From NCBI GenBank assembly GCA_937863385.1, contig CALMBW010000024.1, forward strand, positions 1 through 37,933: 37,933 nucleotides of DNA. Reading direction: 5' to 3'. This stretch comes from an uncultured Actinomycetes bacterium (GTDB lineage Bacteria; Actinomycetota; CADDZG01; WHSQ01). Below the pieces are notes generated by a model. The model was not told the origin of the DNA. It made no database searches and saw nothing but the letters and a program-made list of their open reading frames with translations. A program made the translations under genes and the position numbers. The first letter of the stretch is position 1; each line of letters starts with the position of its first letter. This document shows positions 14,835 to 22,412 of this stretch, one piece after another.

Positions 14835-16811
14835 ATGACCCCACGCGAGAGGGACCGGCCGTGGATGTTCCGCACCTATGCGGGATACGCCACGCCCGAA
14901 GCCACCAACGCCCGCTTCCGCTCCAACCTGGCCAAAGGACAGACGGGCCTTTCCGTCGCCTTCGATCTGCCTACCCAGACGGGATACGACTCCGACCACG
15001 AGATGTCCCGGGGGGAAGTAGGCAAGGTCGGCGTCCCGATCGGCCATCTAGCCGACATGCAAGCGGTCTTCGACGGCATCCCGGTGCGGGAGATGAACAC
15101 GTCGATGACGATCAACGCGACGGCGGTGTGGCTGCTGGCTCTCTACGTGGCTACCGCCGACAGCCAAGGGGCCGACCGCGCCTCACTGGCCGGAACGACA
15201 CAGAACGACATCCTCAAGGAGTACCTGAGCCGAGGAACCCACATCTTTCCTCCCGACCACTCGATGCGCCTCACCACCGATCTGATCACCTGGACGTTGA
15301 ACGAAGTACCGAAGTGGAATCCGATCAACGTTTGCAGCTACCACCTGCAGGAAGCTGGTGCCGGTCCCGTGCTCGAGGTCGCTTACGCGTTGGCCAACGC
15401 GATCGCCGTGCTTGATGCCACGAAGGCCACTGGTCGCGTTCCGGAAGCCGACTTCGGACGACTGGTCGGGCGGATCTCATTCTTCTGCAACGCCGGCATC
15501 CGGTTCGTCGAGGAGACGTGCAAGATGCGGGCGTTCAATCTGCTCTGGGATCAGATCACCAAGGAGCGCTACGGCGTCGATGAAGACAAGTTCCGTCGCT
15601 TCCGGTACGGCGTCCAGGTGAACTCACTGGGACTGACCGCCGTTCAGCCAGAGAACAACGTCTACCGGATCTTCTTGGAGATGCTGGCCGTAACCCAATC
15701 CAAGTCGGCCCGGGCACGTGCCGTTCAGCTCCCCGCGTGGAACGAAGCCCTAGGTCTGCCTCGCGCTTGGGATCAACAATGGTCACTACGCGCGCAGCAG
15801 ATCCTTGCCCTCGAGTCTGATCTGCTCGAGTACGGCGACATCTTCGAGGGAAGCCGGGTTGTCGAGGAAGTAACCGACCAGATCGCCACCGAAGCAAGAG
15901 AGGAACTAGATCGAGTGCTCGAAGCCGGCGGTTCGGTCGAAGCGCTCGGCTACATGAAAGAGCGATTGGTCGCTGCACATGCACAACGTCGTCGCTCGAT
16001 CGAGGCCGGGGAAAGCATCGTGGTCGGACTCAACGAGTATACGACGACCGAACCTTCGCCCCTGGTCGACGGTCTGGACTCATCTGCCTTCGAGAAGGTG
16101 GACCCGGCTGCCGAACAGGATCAGATCGATCGCCTGCAGCGCCATCGGAAAGATCGTGACGATGCGGCTGTCACCGCAGGACTCGACGAACTCAGGCGAG
16201 CGGCTTCGTCGGGCGACAACCTCATGGAAGCGTCGATCGCTGCGGCCCACGCCGGCGTGACCACCGGTGAATGGGCCGATGCCCTGCGGGAGGTCTTCGG
16301 TGAGTACCGGGCGCCGACGGGAACCGGCACGTCGGTAAGCGGGTCTGTGGTCCCGGGCATGGAAGACACGCGTGCCAAGGTCAACGCCGCGGCCGCGCGC
16401 CTGGGCGTAACCAGGTTACGGATGCTGGTGGCCAAGCCCGGCCTGGATGGCCATAGCAACGCCGCCGAGCAGGTAGCGGTTAGGGCCCGAGACGCAGGGT
16501 TCGAGGTCGTGTACCAAGGCATCCGACTGACGCCCGAGCAGATCGCGCTGGCGGCGGTCGACGAAGACGTCCACATAGTTGGGCTCTCGATACTGTCTGG
16601 AGCTCACGGTTGGCTCGTCCCGGACATCATCGAGAGACTTCGGGCTCAAGGTGTGCAACCGTCGGAGGTCCCGGTCGTGGTCGGAGGCGTCATACCCGAC
16701 GACGACGCGGCAAAATTGATCGAGGCTGGAGTAGCGAGGGTGTTCACACCCAAGGATTACGACCTGACCGCAGCCATAGGTGAGATGGCCGATCTGATCG
16801 GTGCTGGTTGA
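14835..16811 (+). CDS. ecm: B12-dependent ethylmalonyl-CoA mutase (Ecm/MeaA type)
   Basis: A 658-residue adenosylcobalamin mutase with catalytic barrel (residues about 1-510) and C-terminal cobalamin-binding domain (about 525-658) in one chain. Ecm/MeaA-type marks rather than methylmalonyl-CoA mutase ones are RPWMFRTYAG, VAFDLPTQTGYDSDH, GEVGKVGVPIGHLADM, NTSMTINATAVWLLALY, GTTQNDILKEYLSRG, and QPENNVYRI; the shorter length also fits. It converts (2R)-ethylmalonyl-CoA to methylsuccinyl-CoA, although related MeaA proteins have been given other roles. In the B12 domain the DxHxxG motif reads D538-G-H540-S-N-A543, so the final Gly is Ala. The downstream GGDEF-like gene begins 3 bp after the stop, implying one operon. 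No crotonyl-CoA carboxylase/reductase is in the window. Confidence 0.88.
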   Translation: MTPRERDRPWMFRTYAGYATPEATNARFRSNLAKGQTGLSVAFDLPTQTGYDSDHEMSRGEVGKVGVPIGHLADMQAVFDGIPVREMNTSMTINATAVWLLALYVATADSQGADRASLAGTTQNDILKEYLSRGTHIFPPDHSMRLTTDLITWTLNEVPKWNPINVCSYHLQEAGAGPVLEVAYALANAIAVLDATKATGRVPEADFGRLVGRISFFCNAGIRFVEETCKMRAFNLLWDQITKERYGVDEDKFRRFRYGVQVNSLGLTAVQPENNVYRIFLEMLAVTQSKSARARAVQLPAWNEALGLPRAWDQQWSLRAQQILALESDLLEYGDIFEGSRVVEEVTDQIATEAREELDRVLEAGGSVEALGYMKERLVAAHAQRRRSIEAGESIVVGLNEYTTTEPSPLVDGLDSSAFEKVDPAAEQDQIDRLQRHRKDRDDAAVTAGLDELRRAASSGDNLMEASIAAAHAGVTTGEWADALREVFGEYRAPTGTGTSVSGSVVPGMEDTRAKVNAAAARLGVTRLRMLVAKPGLDGHSNAAEQVAVRARDAGFEVVYQGIRLTPEQIALAAVDEDVHIVGLSILSGAHGWLVPDIIERLRAQGVQPSEVPVVVGGVIPDDDAAKLIEAGVARVFTPKDYDLTAAIGEMADLIGAG

Positions 16812-16814
16812 TCC

Positions 16815-17321
16815 ATGGTCTCCTCTCTGTACGACCCCCACACAGGGCTCACGAACGCCGATCTGTTCAACGACCGGTTGGTCCACGCTTTAGAGCGCAC
16901 CAAGCGCGACGACCGGATCCTTGGGCTGGTACTGATCGAACTCGATGACTTCGCCCCCGAAACCGACGATGAGCACGACAAGGTCTTGCGGGCCGTCGCT
17001 CAAAGGATCCGCAGTTGCACCCGCAAGGTCGACACGGCCGGACGTATCGACGAAGTGCGCTTCGGCGTGATCGTCGAGGGGGCGACCACCCGGGACCATG
17101 TGACCGAGATCGCCAACAAGGTCGTCCACCAGATGGAGCAACCGTTCGTGTTCGAAGGTGTTCGAGCAGAGGTCTCCGCAAGCATCGGCGTAAGCCTCTT
17201 CCCGTTGGATGCCCAGGATGCCGACCGGATGATCTGGAACGCGGAGACCGCCCTGCTCAAGGCTCGCAACGCAGGGGGAAACCTCTACCGCTTGTTCGAC
17301 GAGGACCACCTCTCCGAGTAG
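16815..17321 (+). CDS. Degenerate GGDEF-domain protein
   Basis: A 168-residue soluble protein consisting of little more than a GGDEF fold: DPHTGLTNADLFNDRL at the start (DxxTGLxNRxxF type), VLIELDDFAPETDDE where the metal-binding Asp motif belongs, RAVAQRIRSCTRKVDTAGRID before the signature, and ASIGVSLFP then AETALLKARNAGGN at the end. The signature itself is D79-E-V-R-F83 in place of GGDEF, so diguanylate cyclase activity is unlikely. It might bind a nucleotide or act as a partner. It lacks sensor and EAL domains. ATG lies 3 bp after the mutase stop and the next gene follows after 12 bp, so it is co-transcribed with B12 and flavin-type metabolism genes, an odd setting. Confidence 0.8.
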   Translation: MVSSLYDPHTGLTNADLFNDRLVHALERTKRDDRILGLVLIELDDFAPETDDEHDKVLRAVAQRIRSCTRKVDTAGRIDEVRFGVIVEGATTRDHVTEIANKVVHQMEQPFVFEGVRAEVSASIGVSLFPLDAQDADRMIWNAETALLKARNAGGNLYRLFDEDHLSE

Positions 17322-17333
17322 AGCAGGGAGCTG

Positions 17334-18374
17334 ATGGCGCTAAAGATCGGTGTTGGGCTGTTCACCGGACAGATCCCTGAAGGCAGCAACCGCACCTTCG
17401 AACGGGAGTACCGCGACTACCTCGATCTGGTGCAGCTAGCCGAAGCCGAGGGTCTCGATTCGGCTTGGGTCTCCGAGCATCACGGCGCCGGTGATGGCTA
17501 CTTGCCTTCACTGCTCCCCATGCTGGCGTCTTTCGCTGCCGTTACTCAACGCATAGAACTAGGCACCGGTGTGGTTCTCGCCCCCTTCCACGATCCCCTG
17601 CGCATGGCAGAGGATCTCGCCGTGGTCGATCAGATATCCGGCGGCCGCTTGATCGCGGGCTTCGGGATCGGATGGCGCGAAGAAGAATTCCGGATGTGGT
17701 CGATCGACATATCGTCCCGGGTGCGCCGGCTCACCGAGATGGTCGAGATCCTCCGCTTGGCGTGGACGATGGACCGGTTCAGCTATCGCGGCTCGCACTA
17801 CTCGTACGAACAGGTGAGCATCACTCCCAAGCCGGCGCGCGTCCCGCCCATATTCGTTGGAGGGTTCGTAGAAGACGCAGTGCGCCGAGCCGGTCGCCTG
17901 GGTGATGGATACCTCTCGTCCCGAGCCGATCCTCAGCGGGTTGCGGCGATGTTCCAACTCGCGGCTGAAGAAAGATCCAAGGCCGGGCACCCCGGGCCGA
18001 TGATGGCCGGGATCCTTCAGAACGCTTGGGTGACCGAGAACCCCGAAGCTGATCGCGCGATGGTCCGTGAGGGCATCGGGCATCAGCTAGGCGTCTATGC
18101 AGGTTGGCGCGACGGCACCGACACCCCCGGGCGGCCTCTGGTGGTAAAGCCTCCCGACGATGACGACATCGACCGCACCACCGCATACGGGACACCCGAG
18201 CAGGTGATCGGATATCTCACCCCGATCGTTCGTGCTCTGACGCCGTATCCCCAGAGCCATCTGATCCTGCGTCTGCACTATCCCGGCATGTCGGTCGAGC
18301 CGGCCGCAGAGGCAACCCGGCTCTTGGCACGGGAGGTCGCCCCAGCGTTGCGCCAGCTTCACGCCGGGGGCTAG
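17334..18374 (+). CDS. Luciferase-like (LLM class) flavin/F420-dependent oxidoreductase
   Basis: A 346-residue TIM-barrel oxidoreductase of the bacterial luciferase superfamily. Supporting pieces are GLDSAWVSEHHGAGDGYLPS near residue 42, LGTGVVLAPFHDPLRMAED near 76, SGGRLIAGFGIGWREEEF near 102, PPIFVGGF near 172, and a GTPEQVIGYL segment near 286. Members use reduced FMN or F420 to oxidise or reduce diverse small molecules; which cofactor is used cannot be told. A ribosome site GGGAG lies just before ATG 17334. It closes the ecm operon and precedes the surface-polymer cluster by about 70 bp. The substrate is unknown. Confidence 0.87.
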   Translation: MALKIGVGLFTGQIPEGSNRTFEREYRDYLDLVQLAEAEGLDSAWVSEHHGAGDGYLPSLLPMLASFAAVTQRIELGTGVVLAPFHDPLRMAEDLAVVDQISGGRLIAGFGIGWREEEFRMWSIDISSRVRRLTEMVEILRLAWTMDRFSYRGSHYSYEQVSITPKPARVPPIFVGGFVEDAVRRAGRLGDGYLSSRADPQRVAAMFQLAAEERSKAGHPGPMMAGILQNAWVTENPEADRAMVREGIGHQLGVYAGWRDGTDTPGRPLVVKPPDDDDIDRTTAYGTPEQVIGYLTPIVRALTPYPQSHLILRLHYPGMSVEPAAEATRLLAREVAPALRQLHAGG

Positions 18375-18443
18375 TGCTCCTGCCAGTACGTCGGTCGATA
18401 GCTCCGTCTCGGATCGACGTCGGTTCCGGTGCAAGATAGGTCC

Positions 18444-20468
18444 GTGTCCGACACCCCTGCACGGCCTCCGCTGCGATCGAAAACCAACCACCATTCCGGG
18501 CTGACCGGCATCGTCGTCCTGATCCTCGGCTTGGCCGGAGTCGTCCTTTGGGGATCGATGCTGCTGGCGCCCTATCGGTTGGCTACCGGCTTGCTCGATG
18601 CGGGCGACCACTTGAGGCGTGCCCAGAAGGCGCTCAGCCGTACCGAACTGAAGGTGGCTCGATACGAGGCACTCGCAGCTCAGGCTTCCGTGGACCGGGC
18701 GAGGAGCGCGTTGCGGACGGGTGGACCGGCGCTGGATCTCGCACGTTGGGTCGGAGTGGTCGACGATGCCCTCGGTGAGGTCCCCCATCTGATCTCAGCA
18801 GCACAGCACTCCACCAACGCCGCGCTTGGGACGCTGGATGTCGCCCAGGACGCCTTGAGGGGGCCGCGATCGATCATCGTCGACGACCCCAACGACGTGA
18901 ACAGAAAAACGGGCAAGCTCGGAAAGAAGATCGACCTCGGCCGGCTGGAAGAGATCGCTGCGACCATCGCCGAGGTTCACGATGAAGTCAGGGCGACACG
19001 GTCCGAGCTAAAGGCCGTCAACCTCGACAACATCCCAAAGCGAGGCCACGACTCGATCCTGGACGCTTTGGAAACGGCTGCGGAAGCGGACAAGACCCTG
19101 AGCGATGCTCAGGCCGGGCTAAAGATCTTGCCCTCCGTGCTGGGCGCGGACGGCGAGCGTACCTACATGATCGGTTTCCAGAACACCGCCGAACAGAGAG
19201 GTACCGGCGGCGCGATCCTGCAGTTCGGGTTCATGCGCATCAACGATGGGGCGCCGAAGCTGGATGAGAAGGTGAACAGCGTCTATGACGTCGACAAGAA
19301 CCGCACGCCGATCACCATCCCACTGACTTCTGAGGACTTCTACGTCCAAGCGATCCCCGATGCGCAACGCTTCGGTAACGCGAACTGGTCGCCCGATTGG
19401 CCTGCCTCCGCGGCTTTGACGGTGCGGTACGCACAAGCCACACCTGCGGACGAGCCGTTGCCCGACATCGACGGTGTGATCGTCGTCGACCCTCTGGCCG
19501 CGCAAGAGCTGATGAAAGGCGTCGGCCAGTTCCAGGTCGCCAACCGTTCGATCTCATCGCAGCGGATCGTCGACTTCATGTTGTACCGGGCGTATTCGCA
19601 GTTCCCGATCCCAGGTCAGCGCCGGGTGGTGCTGAACCTCGTCGTCGACAGGTTCTACGACGGCTTGTTCAACCCATCCAAGCCCACCGACCTGCTCAAC
19701 GGGTTCGGAGATGCGCTGTCCAAGAAGCACGTTCAGATCTACATGTTCGACCCCGCTGAACAAGCCTTCATCGAGCGCATGGATTGGGATGGCGGGATCA
19801 TCTTGCCATCCGAGCTCAAGAAGGATGACTACGTATACGTGGTCGAACAGAACGTCGGGGGCAGCAAGCTCGATTACTTCGACCGCAACCGCAACGAGAT
19901 GCAGGTGTCATTCGAGGGGTCCGACGCGCTGGTATCGACCAAAATGAGCGTCACCAACGGGGTGTTCTTGCCCCAGCCGCGCTACTCGATGGGCGACGCC
20001 CAGCGCTTGAACGGGGCGTGTGCAACGGGAAGGTGCCCCCTGCATAGACCGATGATGAACCTCTACGTGCGCGACGATGCGGAGTTCATCTCGGCGTCTG
20101 TTGAGGGTGACCGGATCGACACGCCTGCTCCGGCCGTGTGGACGGACCCGGCGCGGCCCCCCGAACACTTCGAGCGTGGCAAGAAGGTGTGGTCTGGGAC
20201 TCTGGAGATCCCTCCGGGCGAAACCGCGTCACTGAGCATCGACTACCGGGTTCCGGGCGTGCTTCAGTCCCAAGGGGGACGCTCGGTGTACCGTCTGCAG
20301 GTCCAGCACCAGCCCAAGGTCCAACCCGAGACCTTCGTTCTGAGGATCGCCATCCCCGCGGGAGCGACCGGGGTCAGGGCGCCTGGATTCGAACGTGATG
20401 GCGATGTGCTGGTGTGGGAATCGACGTTGAAGACCGATCTGGTACTGGAGGTTTCGTGGCGAAAGTAA
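18444..20468 (+). CDS. DUF4012 membrane-anchored protein
   Basis: A 674-residue protein with a short polar N-terminus, one transmembrane segment (residues about 19-43, GLTGIVVLILGLAGVVLWG), a helical region and a large exported domain. The segments ERTYMIGFQNTAEQRGTGGAI near 240-260 and NANWSPDWPASAAL near 315 match the DUF4012 family, whose members are extracytoplasmic proteins often next to polysaccharide genes in actinobacteria; their function is not established. GTG 18444 gives MSDTPARPPL; an upstream GTG at 18429 would add five residues and no good ribosome site distinguishes them. The stop overlaps the cytidylyltransferase gene by 13 bp, placing it in the polymer operon. A role in polymer assembly, transfer or anchoring is inferred from context alone. 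Confidence 0.82.
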   Translation: MSDTPARPPLRSKTNHHSGLTGIVVLILGLAGVVLWGSMLLAPYRLATGLLDAGDHLRRAQKALSRTELKVARYEALAAQASVDRARSALRTGGPALDLARWVGVVDDALGEVPHLISAAQHSTNAALGTLDVAQDALRGPRSIIVDDPNDVNRKTGKLGKKIDLGRLEEIAATIAEVHDEVRATRSELKAVNLDNIPKRGHDSILDALETAAEADKTLSDAQAGLKILPSVLGADGERTYMIGFQNTAEQRGTGGAILQFGFMRINDGAPKLDEKVNSVYDVDKNRTPITIPLTSEDFYVQAIPDAQRFGNANWSPDWPASAALTVRYAQATPADEPLPDIDGVIVVDPLAAQELMKGVGQFQVANRSISSQRIVDFMLYRAYSQFPIPGQRRVVLNLVVDRFYDGLFNPSKPTDLLNGFGDALSKKHVQIYMFDPAEQAFIERMDWDGGIILPSELKKDDYVYVVEQNVGGSKLDYFDRNRNEMQVSFEGSDALVSTKMSVTNGVFLPQPRYSMGDAQRLNGACATGRCPLHRPMMNLYVRDDAEFISASVEGDRIDTPAPAVWTDPARPPEHFERGKKVWSGTLEIPPGETASLSIDYRVPGVLQSQGGRSVYRLQVQHQPKVQPETFVLRIAIPAGATGVRAPGFERDGDVLVWESTLKTDLVLEVSWRK

Positions 20469-21202
20469 GAGCAGCGATCCTGGCTGCGGGACGCGGCGTA
20501 AGGATGGGCGGCGAGCGCCCCAAGACCTTGCTCGACCTCGATGGCCGGGGTTCGATGCTCGGCCACATCCTCACCGGACTGCGTGATGCAGGGGTCGAGG
20601 ACCTGATGGTGATCACCGGTTTCAAACCGGCCGAGGTCCAGGACTTCGTATCCCAGAACTGGGGCGAGGCCACCTACGTCCTCAACGCCAGGTACGCATC
20701 GTGGGGCAACTTCCACTCGGTGCGGATCGCCGTCGACCAATCGCCCGGTTTCGATCTGATGATCGTCAACTCCGACATCGTCGTGAGCCCCTCGGTCTTC
20801 AAACGAGTTATCGACAAGGAAGGTGACTTGATCTTGGCCGTTCAGCGCAAACAGCGCCTCGACCAAGAAGACATGCGCGTTCAGCTGAACGGTGACAGGG
20901 TCCTGGCACTGGGCAAGGAACTGAAGATGGCTCGCAGCCATGGCGAATACTGCGGCGTCTCGATGCTTCGTCACCAGGCGCAACGCCTCTACGCGGATGT
21001 CGCAACAGACTGGGAATGGCGATCGAACACCCACGGGTACTACGAGGACGTCTACAACCAGATCACGGGCACGCTTGATGCTCGCGCATCCGAGGTTGCG
21101 GCGGGCGAGTACGCCGAGGTGGACACGCCAGAGGACGTTGCATCGGCCGTCAAGGTGATCGAACGGCACCTATCGGCAGCGACCGCCGATGCCTCTGCCT
21201 GA
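20456..21202 (+). CDS. Nucleotidyltransferase, phosphocholine/inositol-phosphate cytidylyltransferase-like
   Basis: A 248-residue single-domain sugar-nucleotidyltransferase fold enzyme. It begins VRAAILAAGRGVRMGGERPKTLL, the LxxGxGxRxxxxxPK nucleotide-binding loop (positions about 20465-20530). It continues with YASWGNFHSVRIA near residue 75, IVNSDIVV near 102 (metal Asp), GKELKMARSHGEYCGVSML near 150, and EVDTPEDV near the end. The combination is nearest to LicC and CTP:inositol-1-phosphate cytidylyltransferases, which make CDP-alcohols. GTG 20456 was chosen because GGAGG lies 6 nt upstream. The gene overlaps the glycerol-1-phosphate dehydrogenase homologue by 14 bp, so its likely substrate is that enzyme's product, giving CDP-glycerol. 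That specificity is inference; choline-, ribitol- or inositol-phosphate remain possible. Confidence 0.82.
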   Translation: MAKVRAAILAAGRGVRMGGERPKTLLDLDGRGSMLGHILTGLRDAGVEDLMVITGFKPAEVQDFVSQNWGEATYVLNARYASWGNFHSVRIAVDQSPGFDLMIVNSDIVVSPSVFKRVIDKEGDLILAVQRKQRLDQEDMRVQLNGDRVLALGKELKMARSHGEYCGVSMLRHQAQRLYADVATDWEWRSNTHGYYEDVYNQITGTLDARASEVAAGEYAEVDTPEDVASAVKVIERHLSAATADASA

Positions 21203-22223
21203 GGTTTTCCTTTACGATGCTTCGGACTCGGTTTCCGAAGCATCGGCCGACCTTGCCGCCACACTCTCCGAGCTGGGGACGGAGGCTCCTTTCGTCATCG
21301 CTTCGCACCACGGGGCCGTATACGCGCACGCCATCAAGACGGCGAGCGATCCACGAACCCCCGGCCCTCGAGCGGATCAGGACTGGGCGATGGATACCGG
21401 CTCGGCCGCCAAACGGGCCGGGGCGGACTCGATAGTTGCGATCGGTGGGGGCCGCGTTCTGGACCTCGGAAAGCTCGTGGCCGCTCGCGCAGGGTTGAAA
21501 GTCATCGTGGTTCCGACCCAGCTCTCACACGATGGGATCTGCTCTCCCGTCGCCGTCGTGCTCGACGACGACGGGCGCAGCCAGAGCCTCGGCGCGGTAG
21601 AACCGAGCGCTGTCTACCTGCCCATCCCAACCTTGATGAACGCTCCTCTTACCTCCTTCGCCGCCGGGCTTGGCGACCTGATCGCCAACCCACTGGCGTT
21701 ACGGGACTGGCGGCTCGCTGCGGAACACGGTCTGGAAGAGATCGATCAGCCGGCTTGGGACCTCTCTGCCGAGGCGTACTCAATCATCGAGCGATATCTC
21801 GACGAGGACCTCGCCTCTTGCGCTTCGGACCCCGAGTTCGTCAAGCTGTTAGCCCAAGCCCTGATCCTGTCGGGCGAGTCAATGATCGCCTCGGGAGATT
21901 CTCGGCCCGCATCGGGCGCGGAACACGAGATCTCGCACGCCATCGATCACCTCTACGGAGGCCGGGCGCTGCACGGGGAACAGGTCGCCTTCGGCTGCAT
22001 CTTTTCCGTCGCTCTCTACGGAGACGACCCGGCCGGGTTGATGAGCCGTTTGAGGCGCCTTGGGCTGCCCGCCCACCCCACCGATCTGGGCCTCGACGCC
22101 GGCGCCACTGAGGCCGTTCTCTTGGAGGCCCCGGAGACGAGGCCGGGACGCTTCACGGTCCTCGAAGATGCCGACCTCGACCCGAGGTCTGCCCGGGCCC
22201 TCATCGCAAGGATCTGGTCCTGA
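21189..22223 (+). CDS. sn-glycerol-1-phosphate dehydrogenase homologue (EgsA/AraM-like)
   Basis: A 344-residue iron/zinc-type alcohol dehydrogenase-fold protein. The glycine loop AIGGGRVLDLGK (residues 84-95) binds NAD(P), and VPTQLSHDGICSP (108-120) is the segment diagnostic of glycerol-1-phosphate dehydrogenases. Metal ligands are expected at D163 (GLGDLI), H246 (SGAEHEISH) and H262 (LHGEQV). The enzyme reduces dihydroxyacetone phosphate to sn-glycerol-1-phosphate, the stereoisomer used in archaeal lipids and, in some bacteria, by the AraM branch. ATG 21189 overlaps the cytidylyltransferase gene by 14 bp. No prenylglyceryl phosphate synthase is seen, so the product is more likely to be activated by the cytidylyltransferase. 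A related polyol-phosphate dehydrogenase activity cannot be excluded. Confidence 0.85.
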   Translation: MPLPEVFLYDASDSVSEASADLAATLSELGTEAPFVIASHHGAVYAHAIKTASDPRTPGPRADQDWAMDTGSAAKRAGADSIVAIGGGRVLDLGKLVAARAGLKVIVVPTQLSHDGICSPVAVVLDDDGRSQSLGAVEPSAVYLPIPTLMNAPLTSFAAGLGDLIANPLALRDWRLAAEHGLEEIDQPAWDLSAEAYSIIERYLDEDLASCASDPEFVKLLAQALILSGESMIASGDSRPASGAEHEISHAIDHLYGGRALHGEQVAFGCIFSVALYGDDPAGLMSRLRRLGLPAHPTDLGLDAGATEAVLLEAPETRPGRFTVLEDADLDPRSARALIARIWS

Positions 22224-22317
22224 GTCCAAACCCTAGGGAGGAGACCCAGCCCTGGTAAAGAAAGACTCCTGCAGCGTCAGGTGGACGCTTTGTGGGACTC
22301 GGATGGGGACCCCCGGG

Positions 22318-22336
22318 GGCCGGGCTTTGCCCGGCC
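22318..22336. terminator. GC-rich hairpin, possible terminator
   Basis: Perfect 8-bp stem (22318-22325 / 22329-22336) with loop TTT, about 95 bp after the dehydrogenase stop and before the phosphodiesterase promoter. Only a short pyrimidine tract follows, so it may be weak, or simply an RNA structure that separates the two transcripts. Confidence 0.35.
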
Positions 22337-22399
22337 TTCCTCGCGCCCGGCTTCTTGTCGCGCCGAACCTCGGCTGCTCTCAGGGGCTCCCGCCCTGGC

Positions 22400-22405
22400 T
22401 AGGAT
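22400..22405 (+). promoter_or_regulatory. Putative -10 box of phosphodiesterase 1 gene (leaderless)
   Basis: TAGGAT (TAnnnT) followed by 7 nt and ATG 22413. The AGGA inside it could also act as a weak ribosome site; both readings give the same start. Confidence 0.4.
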
Positions 22406-22412
22406 GCCTGGC

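Noticed and set aside
21189-22223. Evidence for archaeal-type ether lipid synthesis
   Set aside because: Only the glycerol-1-phosphate dehydrogenase homologue is present; no geranylgeranylglyceryl phosphate synthase or prenyl synthase is seen in the window.
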